Positions 47,118-57,696 of a stretch of 64,000 bases of DNA are shown piece by piece. Made by a program: the position numbers and the translations under genes. The stretch comes from Haemonchus contortus (lineage: Eukaryota > Nematoda > Chromadorea > Rhabditida > Trichostrongylidae): positions 5,659,374 to 5,723,373 of the forward strand of contig LS997567.1 of NCBI GenBank assembly GCA_000469685.2, in the 5' to 3' direction. The first letter of the stretch is position 1. Every line of letters begins with the position of its first letter. The notes below the pieces were generated by a model. That model was given only the letters and a program-made list of their open reading frames with translations, was not told where the DNA came from and searched no databases.

Positions 47118-47368
47118 GCAAAGCGACATTAGGAACGGTTTTGTGTAAACGCCGCACGCGGCTGTCGCGGACTTCTCTTCGTCGTTATTACAGCTCTAGC
47201 GTTCTCTATACAGCTCGATCGATAAGCGGTCATTATTTGAGGCATGATTCTACTATTAATTCTTTTGTTCCTGTATTTCTTTCTTCCTGCCGCATTCTGC
47301 TACATTCCTTCGCGCGCGGCGTCTCTCACGCAGAGACGCGACAATTTCGTTACTACTGCACCAAACCC
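47118..47368 (-). mobile_element. MITE family B, copy 6
   Basis: Recognised by cattaggaacggttttgtg at one end, the cgccgcacgcggctgtcgcgga block, and tactgcaccaaaccc at the other. Flanks share gcggt only, so the target duplication has decayed. It breaks or borders the mariner relic. Confidence 0.7.
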
Positions 47369-47827
47369 GCGGTTTAAACTTAAAACGCACTACTTGAACT
47401 CATGAGACACACTGAATATTTCTGCATAAAACAGGCTTCAAAGCATATGCAATGCTACCCTCCTACCACAACCAGTTTTTTGAAAACTTTGCATGGAAAT
47501 AATCAATTGAAAAAAACCGCACGAACCTTTTTTATTGCCTAATAAAAATAAATCGCTGAAACCATCGAAGGAGATCATCTCCTGCCTGAAAAAAAAGCTC
47601 GCAGAAAATTCGTGTCGTTAAAGCTGCCAATAAATTTGGATACAAACACCTACCGCTCTTCCTCGACTGTCTCTTGGATTTCCTCGGATTAACGTCTTCT
47701 AGTCTGACTTCGACTAAAACATGTTAAAGTATAATGCACTTGAACTTTACGAATATACGCAGTAAACGTTTATGCACATTTATAAAAAGCCCTATGAGCC
47801 CTCTTCGTTTTCCTCCTTACCGTATAT

Positions 47828-47985
47828 CCTTAGTGGCGGAGGTGGTGAAGTAGCAAATGACGCACGCACGAATGGTTGCGGGGTTCGAGTCGTAGATCCG
47901 ATCAACGCCTAGATCAACCAAGTCTTCTAGTCTCCAGGGTCAATTACTTGGTACCAGCCAAATTTGGGAGAATCACCCGTCCCTG
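47828..47985 (+). mobile_element. tRNA-derived SINE, copy 5 (head and part of body)
   Basis: A-box-like ggtggtgaagtagcaaatgac, B-box-like ggggttcgagtc, then accaagtcttctagtctcc, gggtcaattacttggtacca. It ends where the RTE fragment begins. Confidence 0.65.
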
Positions 47986-47989
47986 TCAC

Positions 47990-49075
47990 CTGCCGTCCCG
48001 TTGGTCATCGATTTCCTCGACGAGCGTCGGTAACGTCTCCACTAATGCCGCGAGCCAGGGTAGTCCTGTGAATCGTACTCGCTCGAGGGAAACAGGACAA
48101 AACACTCCTTTATTTTAGAGCTTGCTGAGAAAGTCTGACCATCGAGTCGGCAGCCGTCCTGGTGTTCCTTTGACGTCCTGAGGGAACAATTCCGTAACCG
48201 CCCGGGCCCAACGGCCAATATTATATCCGCATGACATGTCCGGTCCATATGATTTTCAATTTCTTAGCATAAGCCACGGGAACCTTGATTATCTCCGTCG
48301 ACGGAGCTCAGAACTGCGGATTCCCTTCTGCACCTGCGTGTATAGGGAAGTGATGCGCGCGCGTTGAATGACGCTAACTGCATGCTCAACCTGCTTTCGT
48401 ACAGTCCAAGCCTAAAGCAGGAAGGACCGCAGTGTCGAAAAGGTGATCGCGGATCCAGATGTTCCTTGTATTCTTCACTACTCCCTCGATATTCTTAAAT
48501 GCTCCCCACGCCTGGCCGTTAACTTTTGCTCAGCTTCGGTGCAAGGTCGTTCACATATTGAATTCGCGATCCAGATGTACATAGCTTGAGCGTTCGGAGG
48601 CATTCATTCCGTGCAGCGTGAAGATAGCAACCGATCCTATCCGTTTTTCATGAAAATCGCCTTCGTTAAGTCGTTAAGTTCAGTCCCAAGCCGATCCTTT
48701 CACAAGCGTTGTCGGAATCGGCCAGCCTTTGTTCTGCCTGCTCGATTTCCGGTGCTGATGTTCGCATGATGTTCTCGAGAGCGGTAATGAGAAGTTTATG
48801 CGAGATGGTATCACCCTGTCGAACCCCGCTCTTCACGTTGATGATGTCTTCTTTGTAGAATGGCGAGATAGTGGTTGTGAAGTTGTTGTAGAGCTCACGA
48901 AGCATCCTTATATGTTGAGTAGGAACACCCTGGCTGCCTAGGGATTCGACTACCGCTTCTGTCTCGACGGTAAAAGGCTTTCTCCAAGTCGATGAACCAC
49001 TCGCGATACTTAAGTGAGTCTTGTAATGTCGTGTGATCCTCGAAGCGCAAGGAGGCGCCATACTGAAGTCACATT
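47990..49075 (-). pseudogene. RTE-type reverse transcriptase, C-terminal half, decayed
   Basis: The longest RTE copy in the window. The - strand 49061-48666 frame reads PFTVETEAVVESLGSQGVPT, then LRELYNNFTTTISPFYKEDI, then SGVRQGDTISHKLLITALEN (RT motif B region), then jumps from ENIMRTS to EQAEQRLADSDNACERIGLG. The stretch in between, which in working RTE proteins carries the FADD catalytic box, is absent. Downstream, 48640-47990 holds a frameshifted C-terminus and the shared 3' end. 5'-truncated insertion. Confidence 0.8.
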
Positions 49076-49359
49076 CGCCATCACTTTGCCATTTTCAATT
49101 AGATTATGAAAATTCGACATATTTCTAAAATGTTCTTTCGGTGCAGACTACATCGTCAATGAAAATTAACACAGATACCTACCAAACTTCATCTTTTTAG
49201 ATTTACTACGTGTCACCATTGAGTGTGTATTACGTGGTCGTGCATTGACTGAAACGTAAAACTACAGCGTGTTCTATTACAGCGTGTTCTATCCTATAAA
49301 ATACACATGTATGTCTTATATTGTTCTCTTTTCTTTTTCCCTTTTTCCGAATATTCTAG

Positions 49360-49510
49360 TACTGATTGTAGGCTGATAATTTTGGATTCAAAACCTGCTC
49401 CTGTACTAGCTGTGCCCGATAAGGGTATCCTAGCACTGCTGCTCTGTTGACCACTCCTTTTCTCTCCACCCTGGTGAATGGAGTAGAAGGGTATTTTAAA
49501 CCGAATTTCC
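49360..49510 (-). mobile_element. possible tRNA-like SINE
   Basis: On the - strand gagtggtcaacagagcagcag and caggttttgaatcc resemble degenerate A and B boxes. Single copy, tentative. Confidence 0.25.
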
Positions 49511-49827
49511 ACAGTGAGGGGCTGTTACCGTAATCTTCCACCAGTAATTCAACTTTTCATATTCAAAGCCCGCAACAGGGGTGAGGGGAGCGCGGCATGC
49601 CGTCCAGGTATGAGAAGCCACGGCCATTACAGAAAAGTGTTGTGAAGTCTCAACTCAAATCCGCCTCTGTTGTAGCTGCACCTAATATGAATAAATTACT
49701 TCTTTGTTGGCTCCCATTGAATTCATGTTATTCCCTCTTCCACAAGAAGCCTGACCGGATGGCCTCATTACCTCTTTCTGCTAATTCGAGTATTTTGATT
49801 CTGTACGGCAGAATTCCAATGAATTTC

Positions 49828-50083
49828 GGGTGTGGTGCAATAGGATCGAAATCGTCGCATTGCGTTGAGAGAGGCGCCGCGCGCGAAGTAATGTAGCAGA
49901 ATGCAGCAGCTAGTCAGAAATACAGGAAAAGCAGAACTAACATTAGATTTATGCCAAAAACAATGGCTGCATAGGGATTGAGTTGCATGAAAAGCGCTAA
50001 AACTGTAATAACGATGCAAATGGTCCGCGACTGCCTCGCGAGGCAAATCGATTATACAAAATCGATCCTACTGCCCGTATCCC
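49828..50083 (+). mobile_element. MITE family B, copy 7
   Basis: gggtgtggtgcaataggatcg to cctactgcccgtatccc, 256 bp, diverged from copy 4 throughout. No clear target duplication. Confidence 0.75.
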
Positions 50084-50727
50084 GGTGTTAAGCCAGTAGA
50101 GATCTAGGAACAGTTAGAGATGTCGTAGGATTATAGAAGACAGCTGAGGCGACGGCGCCTTTGGTCGAGTGGTCAGGATGAGAGAGTTAACCTAAGGGTG
50201 TCCACGCTGAAGCCGACCCTCTCCTTTCACCACCGTTACCTATTTCTCTACAAAACGTTATAGTAGGTTTGAAAGGTGTTCGATTCAGGGTCGACGATGT
50301 GGAGACTGAAGGCTGCAAGACCCCCAAATCTACCTAATTAGCACGGAGGAACCTCCTACAGCTTACTCACGCAGCAGTTGTTCCTGCCACCGTATACATA
50401 GGCGTAAAAGTGAAAGCAGTGTGTACTCCAATGTGAAAGCTTTGCATAGATTCTTGCTACGGCTATAACCTTCTGGAGATGATTCCATGTGATATTTCGT
50501 TGCCTCCGTACGAATTCGGTATCTAATTTACTTTTCGAGTTCACCACATGCAGTTCCTTTCCCTTAAATTTCTATTCCACTCGGATGAGGTCTGTTTAAT
50601 ATGACATTTGATTATATGGAATTCTGAGGGCCGATAAATTTCGGAAGCTCTCCCAGAAATATAGATATGAATGATCAAAATGCTTCCCTTCGGAACAAGA
50701 CAGACTGAAGCCCAGATTATTAGGTTT

Positions 50728-53700
50728 TCAGAAGAGATCAAGTGTGCAAGTACGGCACGCTGAAAATGAAGGTGAGGACCAGTACCTACCTTTTTTCGAA
50801 TTCTTTTTTCTTGTCGTGGTCCCGGCAGCTTTCTTACTTTTTTTCTTAGGCGTACCTAAAACATTCATAACACTCATAAGTGCAAGTACCGCACTCTGAA
50901 AATGAATGGGAGGAAGTATACCTGCTGTTTTTTTTGATGTGCTCCTTCCTCTCCCTCCTTTTGATTTAGTGGTAGATACTTTACCTTTATTGGCAGCGGC
51001 TAGAACATGTAAAGTGTCATAGCACTTAGATATTTATTATGTTACACAAATTCTATTGAGTTCTCTTTTCCCCACTTTTGCAGGTATTTTAAGGCTGAGT
51101 TGTGATTTTTCGATTATGGGTCTGCTATTAAACTTATTTTCTTTCCAGATTCCTCGCCGAAAAATCCATTCTACACGGAACTAATGTAAATTGAGTTCTG
51201 AATAAGGCATGAAATGTCGAACGTTCCCATAAATATAGAACTCAAGAGCTTCAGAAAATGCTTTTCCAAGACACAGTTCACGTTAATTTTGGAATATCTA
51301 CTTCTAAACGAGTAAATGAAGTGATATCCCAGTTCAGTGTAATAAAATCAATGTGTTCAGACAAATAGAAAGCTTGAAAAAGTGAAATTAGGAGTTGGAC
51401 GAGAATGTGATTGCATGGGTTGCATGGTGGGAGGTATTTGTACGAGCTGGTCAAATGTGCGCGCCACCGCATACAGCTGGCTACTGTAAGTTGGCTGCGT
51501 GCAAGGTGTGGGTCCCGGTGCGACAGTGCAACCACCACAGCTTTCACATAGCCTAAGAACTCGTCCGCCTTTGGTGTGTACGTCGGCTATGTCAGCTTTA
51601 GGGCCCTTGTTATGCCCTATATTGACTGTTTTTCACCCCGACGACACCCCTTAGAGTATTCTCGGAAGTCTGTGATCAAGGTTTGGTTCACCCAGGTAAG
51701 AAATCTCAATAACCATTTTTAACAAGAACTGTGACTCCGAACAAGCTCTGAAGAGACGATGACAGAACTTTGAAAAAGGCCAAAAAACTTTGTTTCTGAA
51801 ACTGCCTTCAACGAAAATGTACTAATACTTGGCATCTGAAATGTGGTGCTTAAAAAATTTGTCTGATAAAATGAGCCAAAGTACAGCATTCCGCATATGA
51901 GGATTCGTATCAATACCCACACTTTTGTTTAGTCGCAGCTGCTCTTGCTGTGGTGGCTCTTCTAGACGTGCTCCTCCTCCGGGTCACATCTGCAACATTT
52001 CCCTTCGTCTTTACAGTTGACTGTGCAAATAGGTAAACATTGCATAAGGATGGACACAAGATTGAACTCATTTCATTGCTCTATGTCGAATATTCATCTC
52101 GAGTCGAAACAAATGGTTTTTCACGAGAAGCCCAGACTAGTAGTCATGAGGCCAACCAACAAAATAGTCTGGTTCAGCGGGTTGGAAATTAGCCTTTTTC
52201 CACTTCCACAAAATTCCTACGAGACGTTAATCCCCTGGTGGGTCCCGTTAATCCCCTCGTTGTTTCTCGGGTCACGCACTTTGTAAGTAGCGAGTGGATG
52301 TTATCACAATATACTCACCCTCTCTCTTGGCCGGTCGGCGACGCACCTCAACTGTGGATTGTCTGTAATGAAATCAGGCTATAGAATCTATAGTGACGAA
52401 AAAGTTGAGAAGGGTATTTAATTTTGAGATATATTTTCGGAATTTTTCGAGGATGCCGTTGCTTAAGGAAGTAAATCGAAGATCAGTGGGCCGGTCACGT
52501 TATGTGATATCGTTGAACCGCATTGACCGTTGGATCAATGCGATTACCGCCTGAATCCCTCGGGACGTCAAATGAACGCTAGGACGGCAGTCAGTGTGAT
52601 GGTCACACCTTTTCACGAAAGTTTGAACGGAAGGAATGCTGCGTCTCGTGTTCCTCGAGCGAGAGCGATCCACCGGACCATTTTGGACCGCGACAGAGAC
52701 GAATGGAGGCGTAACTGGCTCTCGCTCGAGGAGATCGATAACCAACGGGACGACAAGTGAAAAGGTGCTTTTCTTTCCGATAGTCGGGTTATTCTGTGAC
52801 CTATTTTCCTCTTCAACTGGACAATAACAAGATCATGTATCCACCATGGTGGAATAGTTGTTCATCATCTGTTTCGACGATGTGTTAAGTGCTACTGACT
52901 AATCTTAACCTTCTGTCATTCCTCCTAAGGGATAAACCTACTTTTCCAGCGGTAGCCTATTGCCGAGGACTGAGCGTAACAAAACTACAACCAGATAGCT
53001 CCACTTTCTACCGAACCAACCATCATGTTCACACTAAATCGTGCCATTCCTGATTCCGCCAAGAGGACTAGAAAGATTTCACGTTGGAAACGTGCTACGC
53101 ATTATACTTTCGGGGAAAATGTTACTCGAGCTCTATCACCTTTACAGATGCTTGCAGTACGTGCACAGAAAACAAGTGCACTGCATACACCCAGCTACTA
53201 TTACAGAAATTAATGGCACAAAAATGCAAAATATGCAGAATTAAAGAATTCAACAATAATAATTCCTATCCGAATTCTCACCCCCTCTGACGTGACCTCG
53301 ATCTCGATCTTCTATTTCGCGTAGCACTAGATTTCCGTTGTGGGCTGGGCCTAGTGGCACGGCGCGTGGTGGATGTTCCTGAAATTCGGATTTTCTCGAA
53401 ACCTAGGAATACCATCGGAACATAGCATCATCGACGTAGTCTATTAGAAATCTATGTAGAAAATATGAAAAATTACTTTCCTCACTCTAAGGACCTATAG
53501 AATAATAAGATGAAACATCTATTCGATCATTAATCGACTCAACTTCTATGCGGTCCGAGACGAACCATTTTTGAAGTCAATCACGAAAAGGCAGCTACAT
53601 GGCTAGGGGACGATAGTATAGCCTCTTCCAATCTTCATGCCACTTCATAGTTTTGACATAGCAACAACTGTTAATGGGACTTTCCATCTTGTTCGGATTA

Positions 53701-54110
53701 TACTAGCATAACGGACCAATTCCAAGGGAAATTAGCTCATGGATGGCGATTTATTCCACTTCTTTCAAAGCCAAATTCTAAGCTCCCCATTTACTACCTA
53801 CATTGTTACCAAAACAAGTGCTTGTTGTGCTACTTGATAATTTTCAAGCTCACAATAATCATAAAATCATCATTCAGAAACTGTTACAACGAGTTTTATG
53901 AGATAGTTTTTAAGTTTCCTTACTTCTTCGCCTTGCATGTTCTGTGCGTGACCGGATTACGCAGTAGTCACACCTTATTTCTTCAGTACTCGTTGTTGTG
54001 GGGGTATCATAGGAACTGCTGAAAATTCCGAATATTTAAAAAGTCAATAGAAAATGAAGCTAAAACAATAAAGCAGGGCTGGAAAAAGCCTACCTTCGAC
54101 GGCGAGGCAT
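50728..54110 (-). CDS. very basic Arg/Ser- then Lys-rich protein, eight exons, possible sperm nuclear or H1-like chromatin protein
   Basis: Exons on the - strand: 54110-54094 (MPRRR), 53973-53924, 53378-53282, 52362-52319, 51989-51921, 50999-50922, 50855-50790, 50759-50728 (ends CRTCTLDLF, TGA). The reading phase closes at all seven junctions, strong evidence although no family is recognised. The product is about 150 aa with roughly 54 Lys/Arg and about six acidic residues. The N-terminal half is Arg/Ser-rich (RNRRSRSRSRQRG, TRRRSTSRRATTARAA). The C-terminal half resembles a linker-histone tail (GTPKKKSKKAAGTTTRKK). Cys pairs sit near each end. The acceptor before 53973 (aataag) is poor, so exon 2 is the weakest. 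Exons 6 and 7 lie in a duplicated unit. The long intron 5 holds a family E element. An SR-type RNA binder lacks support because no RRM is seen. Confidence 0.6.
51270..51735. mobile_element. TIR element family E, copy 3, in intron 5 of the basic-protein gene
   Basis: Ends gacacagttcacgttaatttt and the complement of gtcacagttcttgtt are imperfect inverted repeats. The right half (ctcgtccgcctttggtgtgtacgtcggc, agggcccttgttatgccc) matches the compact copy at 17371-17561; the left 270 bases are extra. No transposase. Confidence 0.65.
52480..52757 (+). mobile_element. RTE-type retrotransposon 3' end, fragment 4
   Basis: The frame at 52530-52760 ends RDRDEWRRNWLSLEEIDNQR before the stop, the C-terminal signature that the other copies carry in broken form. 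Located in an intron (between exons 3 and 4) of the basic-protein gene, opposite strand. Confidence 0.7.
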
Positions 54111-54288
54111 TTTTATCGATTGTAAAGAAATAAATACGGTGGGAACCACACTCAGTACCAATATCTGCTACGGCTGAACAACGATTATGTATCAAAACAG
54201 AAACAAGAGTGTACAACATAATAAGCATTACTGTATATCAGGGTGTTTGTAAATTATCTGCCGAAGGTTCCTCGCTAGTTCACATTTT

Positions 54289-54333
54289 TTTGAAATTTCT
54301 CAAAATCTACTGAAGATTTTGAGAAATTTCAAA
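54289..54333. repeat. perfect 20-bp hairpin, 5-nt loop
   Basis: tttgaaatttctcaaaatct pairs without a mismatch with agattttgagaaatttcaaa around actga. AT-rich. It lies 180 bases upstream of the basic-protein gene start, in the likely promoter interval. Could be a regulatory hairpin or a tiny foldback repeat. Confidence 0.5.
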
Positions 54334-54432
54334 TACTAGAGATACTATAAAAGGATACTACGCGTAGCGGAGACCGCATCATATACGGAGATTTTATGAT
54401 TGAACGCAGTTCTTCAACCAGATCAAGGCTCA

Positions 54433-54600
54433 TCATCGGCAATCTTGTTTCTGGCTCTGAAGCGCACGATAGAAGCGTTCAAAGAAGAGCTCACCATGCG
54501 CTTCAGAGCCATATACTTGACACAAGTTAAAATAGGCCTGAATAGCAGAATGATCCGATTCAAACTCGTAACGAAGTATGCATGACGATGGAAAGACAGT
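54433..54600 (-). pseudogene. possible mariner-type transposase N-terminal relic
   Basis: The frame reads LRYEFESDHSAIQAYFNLCQ then VYGSEAHGELFFERF, resembling the helix-turn-helix start of nematode mariner enzymes (bulk, hydrophobic spacing, VYG near the turn), without the downstream domain. Resemblance only. Confidence 0.35.
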
Positions 54601-54654
54601 TCGGGCTACTATCACTTTAAATAAGCAAAAAAGAGAGAGCCAGCTATGTTATGT

Positions 54655-55148
54655 CGGTGCTAAGTGGGTTGGGGGGGGGGGGCACGCGGCGGCGCGGCGC
54701 CTTTTCATGTCTGCGCCCTCTAAGGCGAGATAGTAGACAAGGAAGGGTAGGCGAAACCGTAATGGTGTTTAGAGATGTTTCATAGCTCTTTCATGCTATA
54801 TTGCGTATTTTTCACCTAATTTCAATAAGGGGAAGGGCTTCGGGGTGGGTGAGCCAATTGGACGTTAAGCTATTATCTCATCTCGGCTTTTTGCACGAGA
54901 TAACCATCTCACCCATCCCGGAGCCCCTCCCCTTCCTAAAATAGGGTTTTTTTCGGCTCAGAAGAAGAGTATCCATAGCATGCAAGCATAACACATGTGC
55001 CATGATGTAATTTGTTTTGAATCACGAAACACTTCAGTACAGCCTCACCATCCCTTCCCAGACTCAGGCGCAGTACTACTATCTCACTGGAGAGGGCGCA
55101 GACATGAGAAGGCGCTGCGCCGCCGCGTGGCCCCTCCCAATCCACTCT
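54655..55148. mobile_element. 490-bp foldback element
   Basis: The outer arms (cacgcggcggcgcggcgcc, ttttcatgtctgcgccctct at the left; agagggcgcagacatgagaa, ggcgctgcgccgccgcgtgg at the right) and inner arms (aaggggaagggcttcggggt / ccggagcccctccccttcc) are inverted repeats. A G run of about 13 follows the left edge. No coding capacity. Its right edge is within about 10 bases of the exon starting at 55157. Confidence 0.75.
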
Positions 55149-55156
55149 TTATCCAG

Positions 55157-56513
55157 ATTTTTCATTCACTTTTCATTCCTCTGAAGATGGCGCTTTTCTT
55201 CTTGACTTTCGCTACCATATTAATAGGTGGGCCCTGCTGATGTTCGAACCCGATGTGTCCAGGGAGGCGAGAAAGAGAATGCATGAGGTTTCCCTTCGTG
55301 AAATTGTCCATATTCAGGTAAGTCCATTTTACTTTGTTCTTGTAAAGCTCTCCAAAGTCGATGGTACCAATGTTGCGGATAGGTTTTCTGTTGACAACGA
55401 GTAGAAGCAGCCACGAACCGGTGCGGTGCTGGAGCTCTAAATTTAGGTTATCGGCACTCAGAACAAATATAGAGATAGTAGGTCCATAAGGCTGCGATTG
55501 CGGTTATCAGTAAATTCAAAGAAAGCTTGTTAGTTGTCCATTCATGCAATTAGACAAATCGTATGCTTGCATCTAACCAGCGCGTAGCAATCATATCCAG
55601 CTGGCACGGTGCCAGAGGTGAGCTTAATCTTTTCTTTTTAGAGTCGCACTGCTTTCTCATTGAGAGAAGAAGCGTTATTGAATAGTTTGCAATTGGGCTC
55701 ATTACCGCGTCCTACTCGTCAAATGATGGAAGATCTCTTGAGGACACGCGTTTCATGTTGCACCCCTCAGCTGTTGCTAGATCACTGGCATGTTCTTCAC
55801 ACGTGAGTTCCATTTCTTGATATTTTTTTCCTTTTCCTTTTTTCCTTTTTTTTTTCCTCGAACTACCATTCCAATTTGATGGTCTGTCGATTTAATGCAA
55901 GAGATTCGTTCAATTATGTTACCTACGAAATAGTGGGATGGTAGAATAACTGGACGCACGGCGATCCGTTTGCAGCGTGCGGCGCTTTATACTGAGCTGA
56001 CTCGCTGCAAGTCACGCCTTTATTGGTTTTTTAGTTGCATGCCGTTTGTGATTTCCAACCCTTTAACCAAGATACCAGGACTTTAGTGAAACATGGTGAA
56101 ATAATAGTATAGTAATAGTTGATGATACCCAAGTGTAGATAGCCTGTTGTCGAACTTAAACAGTCGGTAAACGTGTTTTTCGAATTCTCTTAGATAGGAA
56201 AGAATGAGGCTGTTCCTTGAATTAAGTCGTAGATCTCTAGGGCTTCACAGGCAATTGTCACCATATCATAAGGTGAACGGCTGACATTATGGCCAAAAAG
56301 CGGAGGCGGTGTAAATTATTGTCAGACGGTTTTGTTGTAGGACATAGATCTCCCTAATGATTGCTACTTTACAGATACAGTGATGTACCTGTCGAAGGTA
56401 CAAATCCAGTGGATTGGAAGACGTTGGAGCAGGAGACCCAGACACTTCTTAATGACATATCGTCATGCTTGCTGGGGCCGCTAACATGTCACTCACTTTT
56501 TTTTCAGAACTGA
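55157..56513 (+). CDS. unidentified gene, last three exons
   Basis: Exons 55157-55317 (acceptor tttatccag, donor gtaagt), 55642-55802 (acceptor tttttag, donor gtgagt) and 56375-56513 (acceptor tttacag, TGA stop). Phases agree throughout. The three encode about 153 aa of ordinary soluble, mostly helical protein: HSSEDGAFLLDFRYHINRWA, EPDVSREARKRMHEVSLREI, then LREEALLNSLQLGSLPRPTR, RVSCCTPQLLLDHWHVLH, and VDWKTLEQETQTLLNDISSC. No signal peptide or membrane segment. I do not recognise the family. Upstream exons are not found: a foldback element occupies 54655-55148 and the divergent basic-protein gene starts at 54110, so the gene is either 5'-truncated or has distant exons. Confidence 0.6.
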
Positions 56514-56519
56514 CTGAGG

Positions 56520-57690
56520 TTTTTCTTGTTCCCTTTTACTTTTACTCGATACTAGTTGGTGTGGCTCGATGTTAATTGAGGATATATGTTTATGACAGTT
56601 TTGCCATTCATGTCACTGTCCAGCGCTGTAGGTAGTGCATTACTGTATCAGAGTTGAAAATGATTGAATGTGTTATTTTGACAAAGTTGTTTCTGTTTTC
56701 AATGAAGTTGATTTTCAATGAAGTTTCGTTAACAGACTTGTGTTTGCTAAACTAATTAGGATCAGTAACCAGTTACGACGATTCACTAAAGTCCTAAAGT
56801 CCTTTGGCTCGTTTAATCTCGTTTGAGAGATGCCTCCCCGCATCCGACTTCCATTTAGAATCGTAATGGAGCAATGAATGTGTATGTGGTCTATGCAATG
56901 GCCTGCGAAGGGCAGCCAATGCACAAGGAGTATTACTAAGCAAAGCCAATCTAGAGTGAGAGGTCATAACAGTTGAAACTACCGTAAAAAGGTTCTTGGT
57001 GGCCGCTCTCTCCATGATGCAGGTGCAGACGAAAATGTGAATGTGAATGAACGATGTGATGTGAGCACAAACTGGGTATCCCTCTCCCTGTCCTTCCCGC
57101 AATGTTTGCAATAGCACTGGGCGTGGCTATCACGCATTTTGCGTCAACGATAGTGTAGGAAGGGAAGACCGAACGGGATAATTGTAAGGAAAAGTAATTA
57201 GAATGTATGCCAATGATGCAATACTATTCAAAAAATGAGCAAAAAATGCAAGAAAGGTCCAAATATCAACATCAAAGCAATGGGAAAAGTACGTAAGAAA
57301 ATATAAGTAAAAACAAAAATCAAATTGTCGAAAAGAATGACAAACGTAAGAGGCGCGCAACGATACGAAGCAAACATGAAAAAGTGTAGTGAGGAACATG
57401 AAGGAAGACTGAGCGTCGACTGTCGTGCTGCAAGCAGTACCGTCGTCCGTGCCTACCTCACGAATAGCAGGTTGTGTGACGGATTAAAAAACCAAGAATT
57501 CTAATTTCCTCATCCATGCCAATTGTTTATAAGAGAGCGGATAACTTTCTCGTGTTTTCTCGCCCTTCATAACATATATGGACTTTTCTCTTCTTCTCTC
57601 TGAGTTCCTACATTGTTTTGTTTTTTTTTTTCGTTTAATCTTTTTTTCGTGTTAATTTCCAAGTACGGCTTTCTATGAACCTCGGCATAT
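56520..57690. other. intergenic; contains one SINE
   Basis: Apart from the SINE at 56822-56935 nothing is recognised. The 107-codon - strand frame (56794-57117) crosses the SINE and is a shadow. Confidence 0.35.
56822..56935 (-). mobile_element. tRNA-derived SINE, copy 6 (body only)
   Basis: The direct strand has cgcatccgacttcca, tagaatcgtaatgg, gaatgtgtatgtggtctatg and caatggcctgcgaagg, the complement of the SINE body. Confidence 0.6.
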
Positions 57691-57696
57691 TTGTAT

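Noticed and set aside
50356..50547. 63-codon - strand frame ending at a gtgagt donor, a possible further exon of the basic-protein gene
   Set aside because: Its phase does not join exon 7, it is not basic, and exon 8 already supplies a stop codon in phase.
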